A stretch of DNA of 64,000 bases from Hymenobacter aerilatus (GCF_022921095.1 NZ_CP095053.1:1654501-1718500), one strand, 5' to 3'; numbered from the stretch's first letter, positions 9,762-19,707 are shown. Numbers and translations: made by a program. Notes: generated by a model not told the origin, from the sequence alone.

Positions 9762-9897
9762 AGAAAGGCAGCAACAGGGAAGTGCAGGCCGCGCATCACA
9801 TCCTTAGAATGGATGCGTGGCCCAATATCACCGCGTGTCGACTACCGTGGCCGACTGGTTAGCGGTGATTTTGTCGCTGCTATATTAAGAATAATAT

Positions 9898-9920
9898 GAT
9901 CGTTTTGGTAGTAAACGATC
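9898..9920. terminator. Weak hairpin after the large GH92 gene
   Basis: Eight-nt arms GATCGTTT and AAACGATC with a 7-nt loop, flanked by A/T-rich DNA on both sides. It lies beyond the stop codon of the large GH92 gene and could act as its terminator or be an operator; the sequence does not decide. Confidence 0.4.
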
Positions 9921-9951
9921 AAAATAACTTGTTTGTTTTAGCAGATAACGC

Positions 9952-12900
9952 TCATTTAGCCGGCGTTACTCCCCATTGTTTATTGGGTTGCGGACCCATT
10001 ACGAGAACTAGAGAGCCTCCTTTCAGCAATTCTGCCGCCGGGAATTGGAAGGACTGCAACGGCTTGCCGTTGAGCGTAGCCGCCTGCACGTAGAGGTTAC
10101 GGCGGGAGGCACCCTTCGCCTCAATAGTGAACTTACCGCCCCTCCCGAAACGCTGACCCAGGTCAATTTCCACCTTTTCGTAGAGTGGGCTACCAATTTC
10201 GTAGACGGGCGTGGCACTGGTGCCGCCGTCGGTCTGAAACAGGCCCATGGCGGCCATCACCAGCCATGCGCTCATCTGGCCTTGGTCCTCGTCGCCGAGG
10301 TAGGCATTGCCAACTCCGTAGCCGTAGTAGCGCTCTAGAATCGAGCGGCTCCACTTCTGGGTAGACCATGGCTGGCCGGCCCAGTTGAACAAAAAGGCAA
10401 AGTGCATCGACTGCTGGTTGCCCTGCACCACGGGGTAGTTCCAGTACTGGTCGTTCATGCCATTGTAGCGCCACGGCTCACTTTCGCGGAAGCCCCATTC
10501 CAGCCGGTCGATAAAGGTTTGCCTACCCACTCGTTTGATCAACGCAGGTACATCCTGGGGTACAAAGAACGTGAGCTGCCAGGCGTTGCCCTCAACGTAT
10601 TCCTCGTTAGCACCGCTACGGAACGGGTCAAAGGCCTTCGTCCAGGTGCCGTTGCTGAGCTTCGTGTGGCTGTAGCCGGCGCTGTCTATTGTGTTTTGCC
10701 ACCAATAACCGCGGTCATTAAATTTCTGGTAGAAAGCCGGTTGGTTGAGCGATTTAGCCAGTTGTCCTACCGTCCAATCGTCAAAAGAGTACTCCAGCGA
10801 GTTGGAGAAGCGGCCTTTGTCGGAGGGTACGTAGTGGTAACGCTCGTAGGCCACCAGGTCGCGGTTGCCGGCAAAGCCCGTGAAAACTTTTTGGGCCGGG
10901 GTAGTCTGCATTTTTACTGCCGCCGCCAGCACTTTATTGGCGTCGAAGTCGCGGATGCCCATTTGGTAGGCAGCCACCATCTGCGGAATTTCATGCTCGG
11001 CCACCATCACCGGCACGTAGTTCATGCCGGCCGGGCCCTTCGCCAGCCAGCCGTAAGCGTCGTAGAGCGCTAGTTGCGACCGTACCCAGCGGCTGCTCCA
11101 CTCGGGCGTGATGAGGTTCCAGACCTGGTTCAGATTCCAGAAGGTATTCCAAAAAGCGTCGCAGCCCAGGGCCACGTCGTCGGCGGGGTGGGGTAGGCGA
11201 TGCACCTGGCCATCGGTGCCGCGCCAGTCGCCGTTGGTGTCGCTCCAAGTATTGCGGCTGCAAATAGACCGGTACAGGGCGTTGTAAAACCGAGTCTTTT
11301 CCAGCCGGTTGGTGGTGGTGATCTGCACGCGATTAAGCAGCTCATTCCACGTATCGAGTTGATGCTGGCGTACAGCCTCAAAGCGCCAGCCAAACGGCGT
11401 AGTTACTTCAGTTTGCAGATTTTGGGCGGCATTGGCAACGCTCACCAAGGAAATGCTGGACCGTACCTGCACCACGGGATGCTGCTTGGCCTCAAACTCG
11501 GCAAATAAGCCGGCGTCTTTTAAATCTTTGCCAGTGAGGGTGGTGCCGTACTGCACCTGGTTGTTGCGCCAGCCACCCAGCCGCTTCATGGGCTGATCGA
11601 ACTCGACTACAAAATGCAGCGTGTAGTCCTGGTCTGCGTCGTGGCTCCACACGCCGCCCGAAAATTGGTGGATACTCCCTTCGAGACGGTAGGGACTCAC
11701 CTGCTTCACCTGAACATCCTTCAACTGATAGTCATACTCCGAGGGAATGTGAAAATCAAGCAGCACGCGGGCGCTGTCGCGGTCGGCGGGAAACGTGAAC
11801 CGCTCGAACCCGCAGCGGGTAGTAGCCGTGACTTCCGCCTTGATACCATAATCGGCCAATTGCACCGCGTAGTAGCCAATAGGCGCCTGTTCCGTTTTCT
11901 TGTCGATACGCGAGCGGTAGCCCGACTCCGACCGCAACTCGTCGCCTATCTTAGTTCGTAGCTTGCCGTTGGTGGCAAATACGCCGAGGCCGGCCATGGT
12001 CCACTCGTGGATATGGCTGAAGGTGCCCACGCTTTCGTAGGTAGGCTGGTAGCCCGCCTGCCAACCGCCATTCTGGTTGTCGGGGCTCATCTTCACCATG
12101 CTAAAGGGCATCCACGGTCCCGGCGCAATCATCCACCGAGAGTGGGCCGTACCCATGCGCGTATCCACGTAGTCGGTCAGGGTTTGCTCTTTTTGCAGTG
12201 CGCGCTGCACCACGCCCTGCTGCACCACTTTCCCGTTTGCCAGGATAGCGTAGCGACTTTGGGTAGGGACGGTTACGGCGGGCATCAGCGCCTCAAACTC
12301 GTACGCACCCTTTTCTACAGACTCACTAAAAATGGTCTGCTTATCCAGCTGCACGCTCAGGGTAGGCATGCCCGTCACGTGCTGCACACTCACGAGCAAG
12401 GGCTGCCGGCGCTGCCCATCGGCGGCCAACTCGTATGAAGCAGGCATGACGGAGCGCACGAAAAGCTGTTGGGGACGTTGCACCGTCACACCCGCCGGGC
12501 CAAGCAAGCTCACCTGATCGAAAAGAATCCAGGAACCTTCCGTGACGGTGATAGTCACCTGGTTGCCACCTATTTGCAGGACGCCTTTATCCAGCGGAAT
12601 TTCGATGACTTTGGGGGTAGCCTTTGCCAGATTGCCGCTGATAGAGGCCGTATCAACGGGACTTTCGGTTAGTTTGGGCCGCCGCTGTTGGCGCACATCG
12701 TACCCTGCGGCGGTCAATTGTATTCGTTCTTCCTGCCCGTTGATGCTGACATGCAGCAGGGGCAAAAACGTTTTAGCATAGTCGGCTAATCGAATGACGA
12801 GTTTGTAGTTACCCGCTACGGGCAGCTTTTTCAGGGAAAACAGCAGATTCACCTGATTGGTACGCCAGCCAGCGGTGCTCCAAGTGCCGCCCCACGTGTC

Positions 12901-13143
12901 TACCGGCCCTGGCAATACGTAGGGGAAGTCCCGCTTCTCTTTTGACGCCCCAATGAAAAAACACTTGTCTTCGTAGCCAAAATCCTGGCCCACAAACTTG
13001 CGAAAGCCCGCCGGCGCCAGCGCAAACTCCGCCCCCGATTGATCCGCTTTACCCACTTGCCAGAGCACGCGCTCCGGCTGCTGCGCGTGGGAGGAGGCCA
13101 CTAGGCTCAACAGCAGCAATAGCCCAAAAAGTGTTTTCATCAT
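9952..13143 (-). CDS. GH92 family alpha-mannosidase with extra N-terminal beta-sandwich region
   Basis: A second secreted GH92 enzyme, 1063 aa from the ATG at 13143 (signal peptide ending SSHAQQ). About 300 residues precede the catalytic module; they include QVGKADQSGAEFAL and PYVLPGPVDTWGG, which resemble the carbohydrate-binding sandwich of PL4 rhamnogalacturonan lyases. The GH92 module starts near residue 324 with YVDTRMGTAHSRW, mirroring the other GH92, and holds EGNAWQLTFF, QQSMHFAFLFNW and DEDQGQMSAWLV. A second ATG directly follows the first. It begins the minus-strand block of mannose genes; the leader domain may dock the enzyme on glycan. Confidence 0.93.
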   Translation of the reverse strand: MMKTLFGLLLLLSLVASSHAQQPERVLWQVGKADQSGAEFALAPAGFRKFVGQDFGYEDKCFFIGASKEKRDFPYVLPGPVDTWGGTWSTAGWRTNQVNLLFSLKKLPVAGNYKLVIRLADYAKTFLPLLHVSINGQEERIQLTAAGYDVRQQRRPKLTESPVDTASISGNLAKATPKVIEIPLDKGVLQIGGNQVTITVTEGSWILFDQVSLLGPAGVTVQRPQQLFVRSVMPASYELAADGQRRQPLLVSVQHVTGMPTLSVQLDKQTIFSESVEKGAYEFEALMPAVTVPTQSRYAILANGKVVQQGVVQRALQKEQTLTDYVDTRMGTAHSRWMIAPGPWMPFSMVKMSPDNQNGGWQAGYQPTYESVGTFSHIHEWTMAGLGVFATNGKLRTKIGDELRSESGYRSRIDKKTEQAPIGYYAVQLADYGIKAEVTATTRCGFERFTFPADRDSARVLLDFHIPSEYDYQLKDVQVKQVSPYRLEGSIHQFSGGVWSHDADQDYTLHFVVEFDQPMKRLGGWRNNQVQYGTTLTGKDLKDAGLFAEFEAKQHPVVQVRSSISLVSVANAAQNLQTEVTTPFGWRFEAVRQHQLDTWNELLNRVQITTTNRLEKTRFYNALYRSICSRNTWSDTNGDWRGTDGQVHRLPHPADDVALGCDAFWNTFWNLNQVWNLITPEWSSRWVRSQLALYDAYGWLAKGPAGMNYVPVMVAEHEIPQMVAAYQMGIRDFDANKVLAAAVKMQTTPAQKVFTGFAGNRDLVAYERYHYVPSDKGRFSNSLEYSFDDWTVGQLAKSLNQPAFYQKFNDRGYWWQNTIDSAGYSHTKLSNGTWTKAFDPFRSGANEEYVEGNAWQLTFFVPQDVPALIKRVGRQTFIDRLEWGFRESEPWRYNGMNDQYWNYPVVQGNQQSMHFAFLFNWAGQPWSTQKWSRSILERYYGYGVGNAYLGDEDQGQMSAWLVMAAMGLFQTDGGTSATPVYEIGSPLYEKVEIDLGQRFGRGGKFTIEAKGASRRNLYVQAATLNGKPLQSFQFPAAELLKGGSLVLVMGPQPNKQWGVTPAK

Positions 13144-13282
13144 GCCTATCGTGCCAAAAGAACGGGCAGAAGATAGGCAGAATCGGAAGGAAACAAATAG
13201 GATAGGACTGATACTCACCAGACTTTTCGACAAGTGAGTAGCAGACTGCACCGTGAAAGGGCGGCTGATGCGCTCTGGCGCG

Positions 13283-13870
13283 CTACTGCATGCGGGAAGT
13301 TGTCTGCGGCCACCAGCGGGCAGCGCCCCATTTATACAACTCAGCGCAGCCCCAAGCCGTGAGGCTGCCTAGCGTGGCACCAGCCAGTACGTCGGAAGGG
13401 TAGTGGGCGCCCAGGTAGATGCGGCTGTAGGATACCACCACAGCCCACGCCAGCGTGAGCCACTTGGCCAGGCGGTAGCGCGTCGGCAGCACCAGCCACA
13501 GGAAGATGACCAGAGCAAAGGCGTTGGCCGCGTGCGACGACAAAAATCCGAACTGACCGCCGCAGCCGTTCACCAGATTCAGCGTAGTCGATACCTGCGG
13601 GTCGTGGCAGGGACGCAGGCGGGCAAAGTAGGGTTTAAAGAAACGGCTGGAAATCACATCGGCCAGCGCCACGCTCAGGCCCAGCAGCGGCAGCAGTAGC
13701 AGGGCCCGGCGTTGGTAGAGGTAGCCCAGCACCACCAGCATCACCGCATAGGCCGGAAACCACACCAAGCGCTCCGAGAAAAACACCATCCACTTGTCCA
13801 GCGCGGGCGAGTGGTGCAGGTTGATGGCGATGATCAGCCACCGGTCCAGGGCGCGTAGCTGCTCAAGCAA
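13283..13870 (-). CDS. PAP2 family phosphatase, membrane-bound
   Basis: A membrane phosphatase related to undecaprenyl-diphosphate or phosphatidate phosphatases. All three catalytic motifs are visible: KPYFARLRP, SSHAAN, and SRIYLGAHYPSD (Arg, His and Asp of motif 3). Four to five hydrophobic segments fit the family. The start chosen is TTG at 13870, which overlaps the hemF stop codon by 8 bp and gives the usual N-terminus LEQLRALDRWL (195 aa); starts further up lie inside hemF and read Pro/Arg-rich nonsense. Translational coupling to hemF is likely. Which lipid it acts on is unknown. Confidence 0.88.
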   Translation of the reverse strand: MLEQLRALDRWLIIAINLHHSPALDKWMVFFSERLVWFPAYAVMLVVLGYLYQRRALLLLPLLGLSVALADVISSRFFKPYFARLRPCHDPQVSTTLNLVNGCGGQFGFLSSHAANAFALVIFLWLVLPTRYRLAKWLTLAWAVVVSYSRIYLGAHYPSDVLAGATLGSLTAWGCAELYKWGAARWWPQTTSRMQ

Positions 13871-14828
13871 GGGTAGGAGATGTTGCAGTGGTAGTAGAAA
13901 CCCAATCGACGCCCTTGCGCAGCCAGGCCAGGGTAGCGGCCTCCGGCGAGCCGGGCGCGGGCACGCGGTTGTAGTGCCACTCGGCACGGGGCGGCATACT
14001 CATCAGTATGCTCTCGGTGCGGCCCCCGGTTTCCAGTCCAAAGCGCGTGCCCCGGTCGAAGGCCAGGTTGAACTCGGCGTAGCGGGCGCGGCGCACCAAC
14101 TGCCATTGCTTTTCGGCTTCGCCGAAGGGTAGGGGCTGGTTGCGGCGCATCAGCTCCGTGTAGGTAGGACCAAACAGATTGCCCACGTCCTGCACAAACG
14201 CAAACAGCGCTTCCGCCGAGCCATCTTTGCCCACTGTGAGGCGGTCGAAGAAAATGCCGCCTACGCCGCGGGTTTCCTGACGGTGGGGTAGGAAGAAGTA
14301 GTCGTCGGCCCACTGCTTGAAGCGAGGGTAGTAGGCCACATCGTGGCGCTGGCACACGGCCTGAATTTGTTCGTGAAACCAGCGGGCCTGCGCCTCGTCC
14401 ACGTAAATCGGGGTCAGGTCCAGCCCGCCGCCAAACCACGCCTGCCCGTCGCCGGCCTCAAAATAGCGCACGTTCATGTGGGCAATGGGTACTCTGGGGC
14501 TGCGTGGGTGCAGTACCACCGACACGCCTGTGGCGAAAAACGCCGGGTTGGGCATGTGCAGCAGTTGGGCCGCCTGGGCACTCATCTCGCCTGCCACCGC
14601 CGAAAACGCCACGCCGGCTTTTTCCAGCACCGTACCCTCGGTGAGCACGCGGGTGCGGCCGCCGCCGCTCTGGTGGTGCTGCCAGGCATCGGTCAGGAAC
14701 TTGCCGGTGCCATCGGCCTGCTCTAGCTGTTGGCAGAGACGGTCTTGAAAGTCACGCATCCAGCTTTCTACGGTAGCGCGGAAGGCGGACGGAGCAGGGG
14801 TAGACGGAGAGGTGGGAGTAGCAGACAA
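13863..14828 (-). CDS. hemF: Oxygen-dependent coproporphyrinogen III oxidase
   Basis: The enzyme makes two oxidative decarboxylations that turn coproporphyrinogen III into protoporphyrinogen IX in haem synthesis and needs oxygen, so it fits an aerobic organism. The 321-aa product has the family signatures NVRYFEAG (about residue 118), WFGGGLDLTPIY, GVGGIFFD and YAEFNLAFDRGTRFGL, with RTESILMSMPP near the end. It starts at the ATG at 14828, divergent from the E1 dehydrogenase gene, and overlaps the PAP2 gene downstream. Length is normal. Confidence 0.97.
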   Translation of the reverse strand: MSATPTSPSTPAPSAFRATVESWMRDFQDRLCQQLEQADGTGKFLTDAWQHHQSGGGRTRVLTEGTVLEKAGVAFSAVAGEMSAQAAQLLHMPNPAFFATGVSVVLHPRSPRVPIAHMNVRYFEAGDGQAWFGGGLDLTPIYVDEAQARWFHEQIQAVCQRHDVAYYPRFKQWADDYFFLPHRQETRGVGGIFFDRLTVGKDGSAEALFAFVQDVGNLFGPTYTELMRRNQPLPFGEAEKQWQLVRRARYAEFNLAFDRGTRFGLETGGRTESILMSMPPRAEWHYNRVPAPGSPEAATLAWLRKGVDWVSTTTATSPTLA

Positions 14829-14964
14829 AAGCGCAGTAGATGTAGCTAGAAGAAAGCCGCCACGCCGGAGCGCCGGGGCCGAAGGTGCAAAAATACGTAC
14901 AAAACCTGCTCCGCAGGCATTCTTCGCCCAAAGCCGTACTTTCGCTTTTTCCTACCCCACCCGC

Positions 14965-17070
14965 ATGACCACCCCACCCACCCCCTTCTCCGACCCTGCT
15001 TCCCCGTTCACCGTTCCCCACCCGGATACCCAGATGCGCGCCTACCGTCTGATGCACACGGCCGCCGAGCTGGCGCGTCTCTACGAAGAAAACAAGGCCG
15101 TGACGGCCCGCTATGTGCACGCCACCGCCCGCGGCCACGAAGCTGTGCAGCTGGCCGCCGCTTTCCACCTGCGCCCTACCGACTACGCCGCCCCTTACTA
15201 CCGCGACGATGCTTTGCTGCTGGGCCTGGGCTTGCAGCCCTACGAGCTGATGCTGCAACTGCTAGCCAAGCGCGACGACCCGTTTTCAGGCGGGCGCACG
15301 TACTACGGGCACCCTTCCCTGCGCCGGGAGGGCTTCCCCATAATTCCGCACCAAAGCTCGGCCACCGGTATGCAGGCCATTCCGGCCACGGGCATGGCCC
15401 ACGGCATCAAGTATCTGGAAAGTCAGGGCCTGCTAAAGACTGCCGACCAGCGCCCTGTAGTGCTGTGCTCCATCGGCGACGGGGCCATGACGGAGGGCGA
15501 GGTGAGTGAAGCTCTGCAAATGGCTGTGTTGCACCAACTACCCGTTATTTTCTTGGTGCAGGATAACGACTGGGGTATTTCGGCTACTGGCCAGGAGATG
15601 CGCGCCATGAACGCCTACGAGTTTGCGGCCGGCTTCAAAGGGCTGCACCGCTTGAAAATTGACGGCGCCGATTTTGCTGTATCCTACGCCGGGCTGGCTG
15701 CAGCCTTTGCCCACGCCCGCGACACCCGCGGTCCGGTGCTGGTGCACGCTACCTGCCCTTTGTTGGCCCACCACACCAGCGGCGTGCGGCGCGAGAAATA
15801 CCGCGGCGACAACATCACTCAGCACGCCACCAACGACCCGCTGCCACGCCTGCACCGCCAGCTGCTGGATATGGGCCTGGCTACCGAAGCCGAGTTGGAC
15901 CACTTGGCCGCCCAGGCCCGCACGACAGTCGAGAATGACTATCAGCGGGCCCTGCAAGCCGCCGACCCCGACCCAGCTACCTTCGCCGACCACGAATTCG
16001 CCCCGCCGACCATTACGGAGGAAGCCGGCGAGCGAAGCCCCGCCGGCGCCGAGAAAGTGACGATGGTAGACGCCGCTCTGCATGCTGTGGATGATATTTT
16101 GCGCGAGTTTCCAGAGGCGTTGTTCTACGGGCAGGACGTAGGTGGCGCCCTGGGTGGCGTGTTTCGCGAAGCGGCACTGCTGGCGCAGAAATATGGTGCC
16201 CAACGTGTGTTTAATACCCCCATTCAAGAAGCCTATATTGTGGGCAGCACGGCCGGTATGGCAGCCGTGGGCGCCAAGGCCATTGTCGAAATTCAGTTTG
16301 CTGACTATATCTGGCCGGGCCTGAATCAGTTGGTGGAGGAACTATCGAAGTCGTGCTACCTATCCAACGGTCAGTTTCCAGTGCAGAGCCTGATTCGGGT
16401 GCCGGTGGGCGCGTATGGGGGCGGCGGCCCCTACCACTCGGGCTCGGTGGAAAGCACCTTGCTGAACATCCGGGGTATCAAGGTGGTCTACCCCAGTAAC
16501 GCGGCCGATATGAAGGGCCTGCTACGCGCCGCCTTCCTCGACCCCAATCCGGTGGTGCTGCTGGAGCATAAAGGCCTGTACTGGAGCAAGGTGCCCGGCA
16601 CCGAGGACGCCCGCACGCCCGAGCCGGCCACCGGCTACGTGCTACCCCTGGGCCAAGCCGCCATTGCTCAACCCGCTGACCCCGAGCAGACGCGCCGAGG
16701 TGCTACCTGCGTGGTCGTTACCTACGGTATGGGCGTGTACTGGGCCAAAACCGCCAGCCAGCAATTCCCCGGTCGCGTCGAAATCCTGGACCTGCGCACC
16801 CTCAACCCCCTCGACTACGCGGCGGTGGAACGCGCCGTGCGCCAGCATAGTAAAGTACTGGTGCTCACCGAAGAACCTCTGCTCAACTCCTTCGCCGAGA
16901 GCCTCGCCGGGCGCATCCAGCGCACCTGCTTCCAGCACCTCGACGCGCCCGTATTCACCCTGGGCGCCGCCAATCTCCCTGCCGTTCCGCTGAACGTGGC
17001 CCTGGAAAAGCAAATGCTCCCCAATGCCGAGAAGGTAGCCAAAACGTTGGGCGAGCTATTGGGGTGGTAA
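14965..17070 (+). CDS. 2-oxoacid dehydrogenase E1 component, alpha and beta subunits fused
   Basis: The N-terminal half is the E1 alpha part with the thiamine diphosphate motif IGDGAMTEGE to QDNDWGIS (from about residue 170) and a phosphorylation-loop-like HHTSGVRREKYRG. The C-terminal half (from about residue 365) is the E1 beta transketolase part with FYGQDVGGALGGVF, FNTPIQEAYIVG and VPVGAYGGGGPYHSG. Together (701 aa) they decarboxylate a 2-oxoacid and acylate the E2 lipoyl domain. Branched-chain oxoacids are the commonest substrate for fused forms, but the sequence does not settle it. The ATG at 14965 is preferred to an upstream frame that overlaps hemF. No E2 or E3 gene is near. Confidence 0.93.
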   Translation: MTTPPTPFSDPASPFTVPHPDTQMRAYRLMHTAAELARLYEENKAVTARYVHATARGHEAVQLAAAFHLRPTDYAAPYYRDDALLLGLGLQPYELMLQLLAKRDDPFSGGRTYYGHPSLRREGFPIIPHQSSATGMQAIPATGMAHGIKYLESQGLLKTADQRPVVLCSIGDGAMTEGEVSEALQMAVLHQLPVIFLVQDNDWGISATGQEMRAMNAYEFAAGFKGLHRLKIDGADFAVSYAGLAAAFAHARDTRGPVLVHATCPLLAHHTSGVRREKYRGDNITQHATNDPLPRLHRQLLDMGLATEAELDHLAAQARTTVENDYQRALQAADPDPATFADHEFAPPTITEEAGERSPAGAEKVTMVDAALHAVDDILREFPEALFYGQDVGGALGGVFREAALLAQKYGAQRVFNTPIQEAYIVGSTAGMAAVGAKAIVEIQFADYIWPGLNQLVEELSKSCYLSNGQFPVQSLIRVPVGAYGGGGPYHSGSVESTLLNIRGIKVVYPSNAADMKGLLRAAFLDPNPVVLLEHKGLYWSKVPGTEDARTPEPATGYVLPLGQAAIAQPADPEQTRRGATCVVVTYGMGVYWAKTASQQFPGRVEILDLRTLNPLDYAAVERAVRQHSKVLVLTEEPLLNSFAESLAGRIQRTCFQHLDAPVFTLGAANLPAVPLNVALEKQMLPNAEKVAKTLGELLGW

Positions 17071-17105
17071 CTGGTGAAATAGTGAGATGGTGAGTTTTGA
17101 CGTTC

Positions 17106-17207
17106 TGTCATCCTGAGCAGCGCGAAGGACCTTGTGCCTGCAGAACAAGTCGTTGTTACGATAATTGCTCACGCGTGAGAAGGTCCTTCGCGCTGCTCAG
17201 GATGACA
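17106..17207. repeat. Dispersed palindromic element, copy 1 (GTCATCCTGAGC family)
   Basis: Perfect 28-nt inverted arms at 17106-17133 and 17180-17207 enclose a 46-nt centre. The outer end TGTCATCCTGAGC and inner part GAAGGACCTT are shared with copies at 41095 and 44250. It fills the gap between two converging genes and could fold as a terminator, but no T-run follows. Confidence 0.85.
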
Positions 17208-17233
17208 CACAGCTTTATTCACTCCACTTCTCG

Positions 17234-19678
17234 TTAGAACGGATACCCTATACCTAGGTTAAATGCCGTTTGGCGGGCGCCGAAACCGAAGTTGCGAATC
17301 ACCCAGCGGTTGCCGGGGTGAGTAGGATCGTAGACTTTGGTGGCTACATCGAGGCGTAGGATGAGGAAAGTAAAATCGAAGCGCAGGCCGAAGCCCGAGC
17401 CTACGGCAAACTCCTTGTAAAAGCGGTTGAACTGAAAATCGGCATTTTCGCGACTGTCTTTGTGCAGTAGCCATGCGTTGCCGTAGTCCGTAAACACAGC
17501 TCCGTTAATGAAGCTGTACAGCGGGAATCGATATTCTACGTTGCCTTCCAGCAGCAATTCACCCGGCTGCTCTTGGGCTAGGTTCTGGCGCCTATTGGCG
17601 TCGAGCGTCTGCGCCGAGCCCAGGCCCAGGCGGCGTGGTGCCCATGCCCGTACGCTGGAACTACCGCCAGCAAACACAAACTTGTCATAGGGGATGATCA
17701 GACCTGTCTGCTGCACGTCGGAGCCGGCGGGGTAATAGGTGGTAGGAGTGAGGGCACGCGCCACGCCTACGTTGAAGCGATAAACGAAATATGATTTCTG
17801 ATTTAGCTTGATATAGCGGCGGTAATCGGCATTAAAGCGGGCAAAGTTAAATACGTTCAGATCCGGGAAAATCGCTTGGTAAATCTTGCGCGTAAGGCCG
17901 CCTACTTCGGCATACATGCGCAGATAGCGGGCGTCGCGGGTCTGGTTAAAATCGTTGGAGTTGTAAAGGGAAGTGAAGTTGATGCTGGGTACCAGCTGCC
18001 GGGTAAAGCTCTGAATCAGTGGAAATCCACGCCTAGATAACGAGCGTAACGTGTCTAGGAAGATATCATCAATTTTCGGGGTGCTCACAATACTTAAGTC
18101 AGCGGGTGTGAACACGTACTGATGAAACTCGGAACGCTGCCAGATATAGTCGTAGGTAGCCTCGGCATTAGTACGCGTGTACTGCGGCCGACTCACAAAC
18201 GTGTAGGAGGCGTTGATGCGGGTACGCGGGTTGTAGCGAACCAAGTAGCGCTGGGGCCGGAAAGGAATGATGAATTGTGGAATGACCAAATTCACGTTGC
18301 CGCCAATCTGGGTAGTGAGCACTGCATCAGGGTTGCCGCTAGTCTCACCATTAGTACTGGCAATATTATACTGCCCTTCAAAGCCAGTACGCACGCCAAA
18401 CTCCAGCACTTCGGCCCCCCCAAACGGATTGCGCACGCGCAGGCGCACGTTGGCAAAGGGGCCTACCAGTCCGCTCACGTAAGTGCCCCCAAACTCGGTG
18501 GTTTCCTGAAATTTCTTGGCCGGCGAGGCATTCACAATAGCCACCAGCTGGCCCTGTACTGAGTCGGCCAGGGTGTTCGACTGGCGGGGTAGGCGGCGGT
18601 AGTTCACCGTATTGAACCGGAACATATCCAGCGAACCCAACTGCCGTTGCGTGAGCAGGGTATTGGCCAGGCTGTAATGGTCGCCGGGGCGCACTTCCAG
18701 CTTATCGTCCAGAATGCGCGGGCGGATTTTGTGCTCGTAGGCCAGGAACTTCACCGAGTCGCGCACCACCGTGTCGCGCGCTACTCCAAAGCGCACCAAG
18801 CCGGCGTCGGCAATAAAGCTTACGCGCTCAATGGTATACAGGCGGTGTGACTGGCCCGGTGCCGGATCGGCAACGAAGGTGCGCAGGCGCACAGTGGTTG
18901 GCACAAAGCTAGTATCAGCCTCCAGCGTGATATACTGCTCACGGAAGTCATAGTATCCCGCGTTTTTCAGCAGCGTTTCGATGCGGGTGCGCTCCTGCCC
19001 AATCATCTCTTCGTCGTACTGGTCGCCCACGTGCAGCAGCGACCCGGGCCTGGTGGCTAGCACCCGCCGTGCCACGCTCGTGTCGGGGATGGTGTAGTCA
19101 AGCTGGGTATAATGGAAAGGTGGGCCCTCGTGCACGTGGTAGGTCACGGTGGCGCGACGGTCCTCCACAGTATCGGTGGCATACACACTGCTGCGGAAGA
19201 AGCCCTTGGATTTTAAGAAGATACCGAGCTGCGTGACCGTCTGGCGCGTGAGGGCCGTGTCGTAGAGCACCGGCGGTTCGCCGATGCGCATGATGGCGTT
19301 GCCCTTGTCGAGCTTCTGCTGGTAGCGCCGGTTGAGTCGTTCCCGCTTCTGCGTGAGCTTGGCTACTTCCACCGAGTCGGGGCGGGCCTGGGCAATAAGG
19401 CGGTTGTAGCGCTCCAAATCGGCGTTGAGCTTGCGCCGGACTTTCGCCGAGTCATAAAAATTCGTCCCCAGCTGATAGATGAGTAGCTTTGGGATGGGAA
19501 ACCGAGAGTTAGGCTTTTGCTGGTAGAGCGTTTGCATGCGCTCGGCATCGGCCTTGTCTACCCCCTCCAATTCAATAGTATTCAGCAAGTTTCGGCCGGG
19601 CGGTACCAGCTTAGTGGGTGCGCAGCCGGCCAGCGCCAGCAGCAGCCAGCACACTGGCAACAGTCGGCGCCAGTGCAA
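17234..19678 (-). CDS. BamA/TamA family outer membrane lipoprotein (Omp85-like)
   Basis: Outer membrane assembly protein of the Omp85 superfamily: periplasmic POTRA-like repeats (about residues 30-400, with RRTVTYHVHEGPPFHY-type strands) followed by a C-terminal beta-barrel with the family end KFVFAGGSSSVRAW and a terminal aromatic residue (GIGYPF). A lipobox LALAGC follows the signal peptide, as in many Bacteroidota TamA-like proteins. I prefer the TTG at 19678 (814 aa; starts MHWRRLLPVCWLLLA); a TTG at 19729 would overlap the divergent methyltransferase start by 22 bp. Which substrates it inserts is unknown. Confidence 0.88.
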   Translation of the reverse strand: MHWRRLLPVCWLLLALAGCAPTKLVPPGRNLLNTIELEGVDKADAERMQTLYQQKPNSRFPIPKLLIYQLGTNFYDSAKVRRKLNADLERYNRLIAQARPDSVEVAKLTQKRERLNRRYQQKLDKGNAIMRIGEPPVLYDTALTRQTVTQLGIFLKSKGFFRSSVYATDTVEDRRATVTYHVHEGPPFHYTQLDYTIPDTSVARRVLATRPGSLLHVGDQYDEEMIGQERTRIETLLKNAGYYDFREQYITLEADTSFVPTTVRLRTFVADPAPGQSHRLYTIERVSFIADAGLVRFGVARDTVVRDSVKFLAYEHKIRPRILDDKLEVRPGDHYSLANTLLTQRQLGSLDMFRFNTVNYRRLPRQSNTLADSVQGQLVAIVNASPAKKFQETTEFGGTYVSGLVGPFANVRLRVRNPFGGAEVLEFGVRTGFEGQYNIASTNGETSGNPDAVLTTQIGGNVNLVIPQFIIPFRPQRYLVRYNPRTRINASYTFVSRPQYTRTNAEATYDYIWQRSEFHQYVFTPADLSIVSTPKIDDIFLDTLRSLSRRGFPLIQSFTRQLVPSINFTSLYNSNDFNQTRDARYLRMYAEVGGLTRKIYQAIFPDLNVFNFARFNADYRRYIKLNQKSYFVYRFNVGVARALTPTTYYPAGSDVQQTGLIIPYDKFVFAGGSSSVRAWAPRRLGLGSAQTLDANRRQNLAQEQPGELLLEGNVEYRFPLYSFINGAVFTDYGNAWLLHKDSRENADFQFNRFYKEFAVGSGFGLRFDFTFLILRLDVATKVYDPTHPGNRWVIRNFGFGARQTAFNLGIGYPF

Positions 19679-19707
19679 GCTGGCTCCCAGTGTATTAACG
19701 AAGAACA

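Noticed and set aside
10402..11073. Plus-strand frame of about 220 codons inside the GH92 gene
   Set aside because: Antisense to a strong GH92 coding frame with no motif; a shadow.
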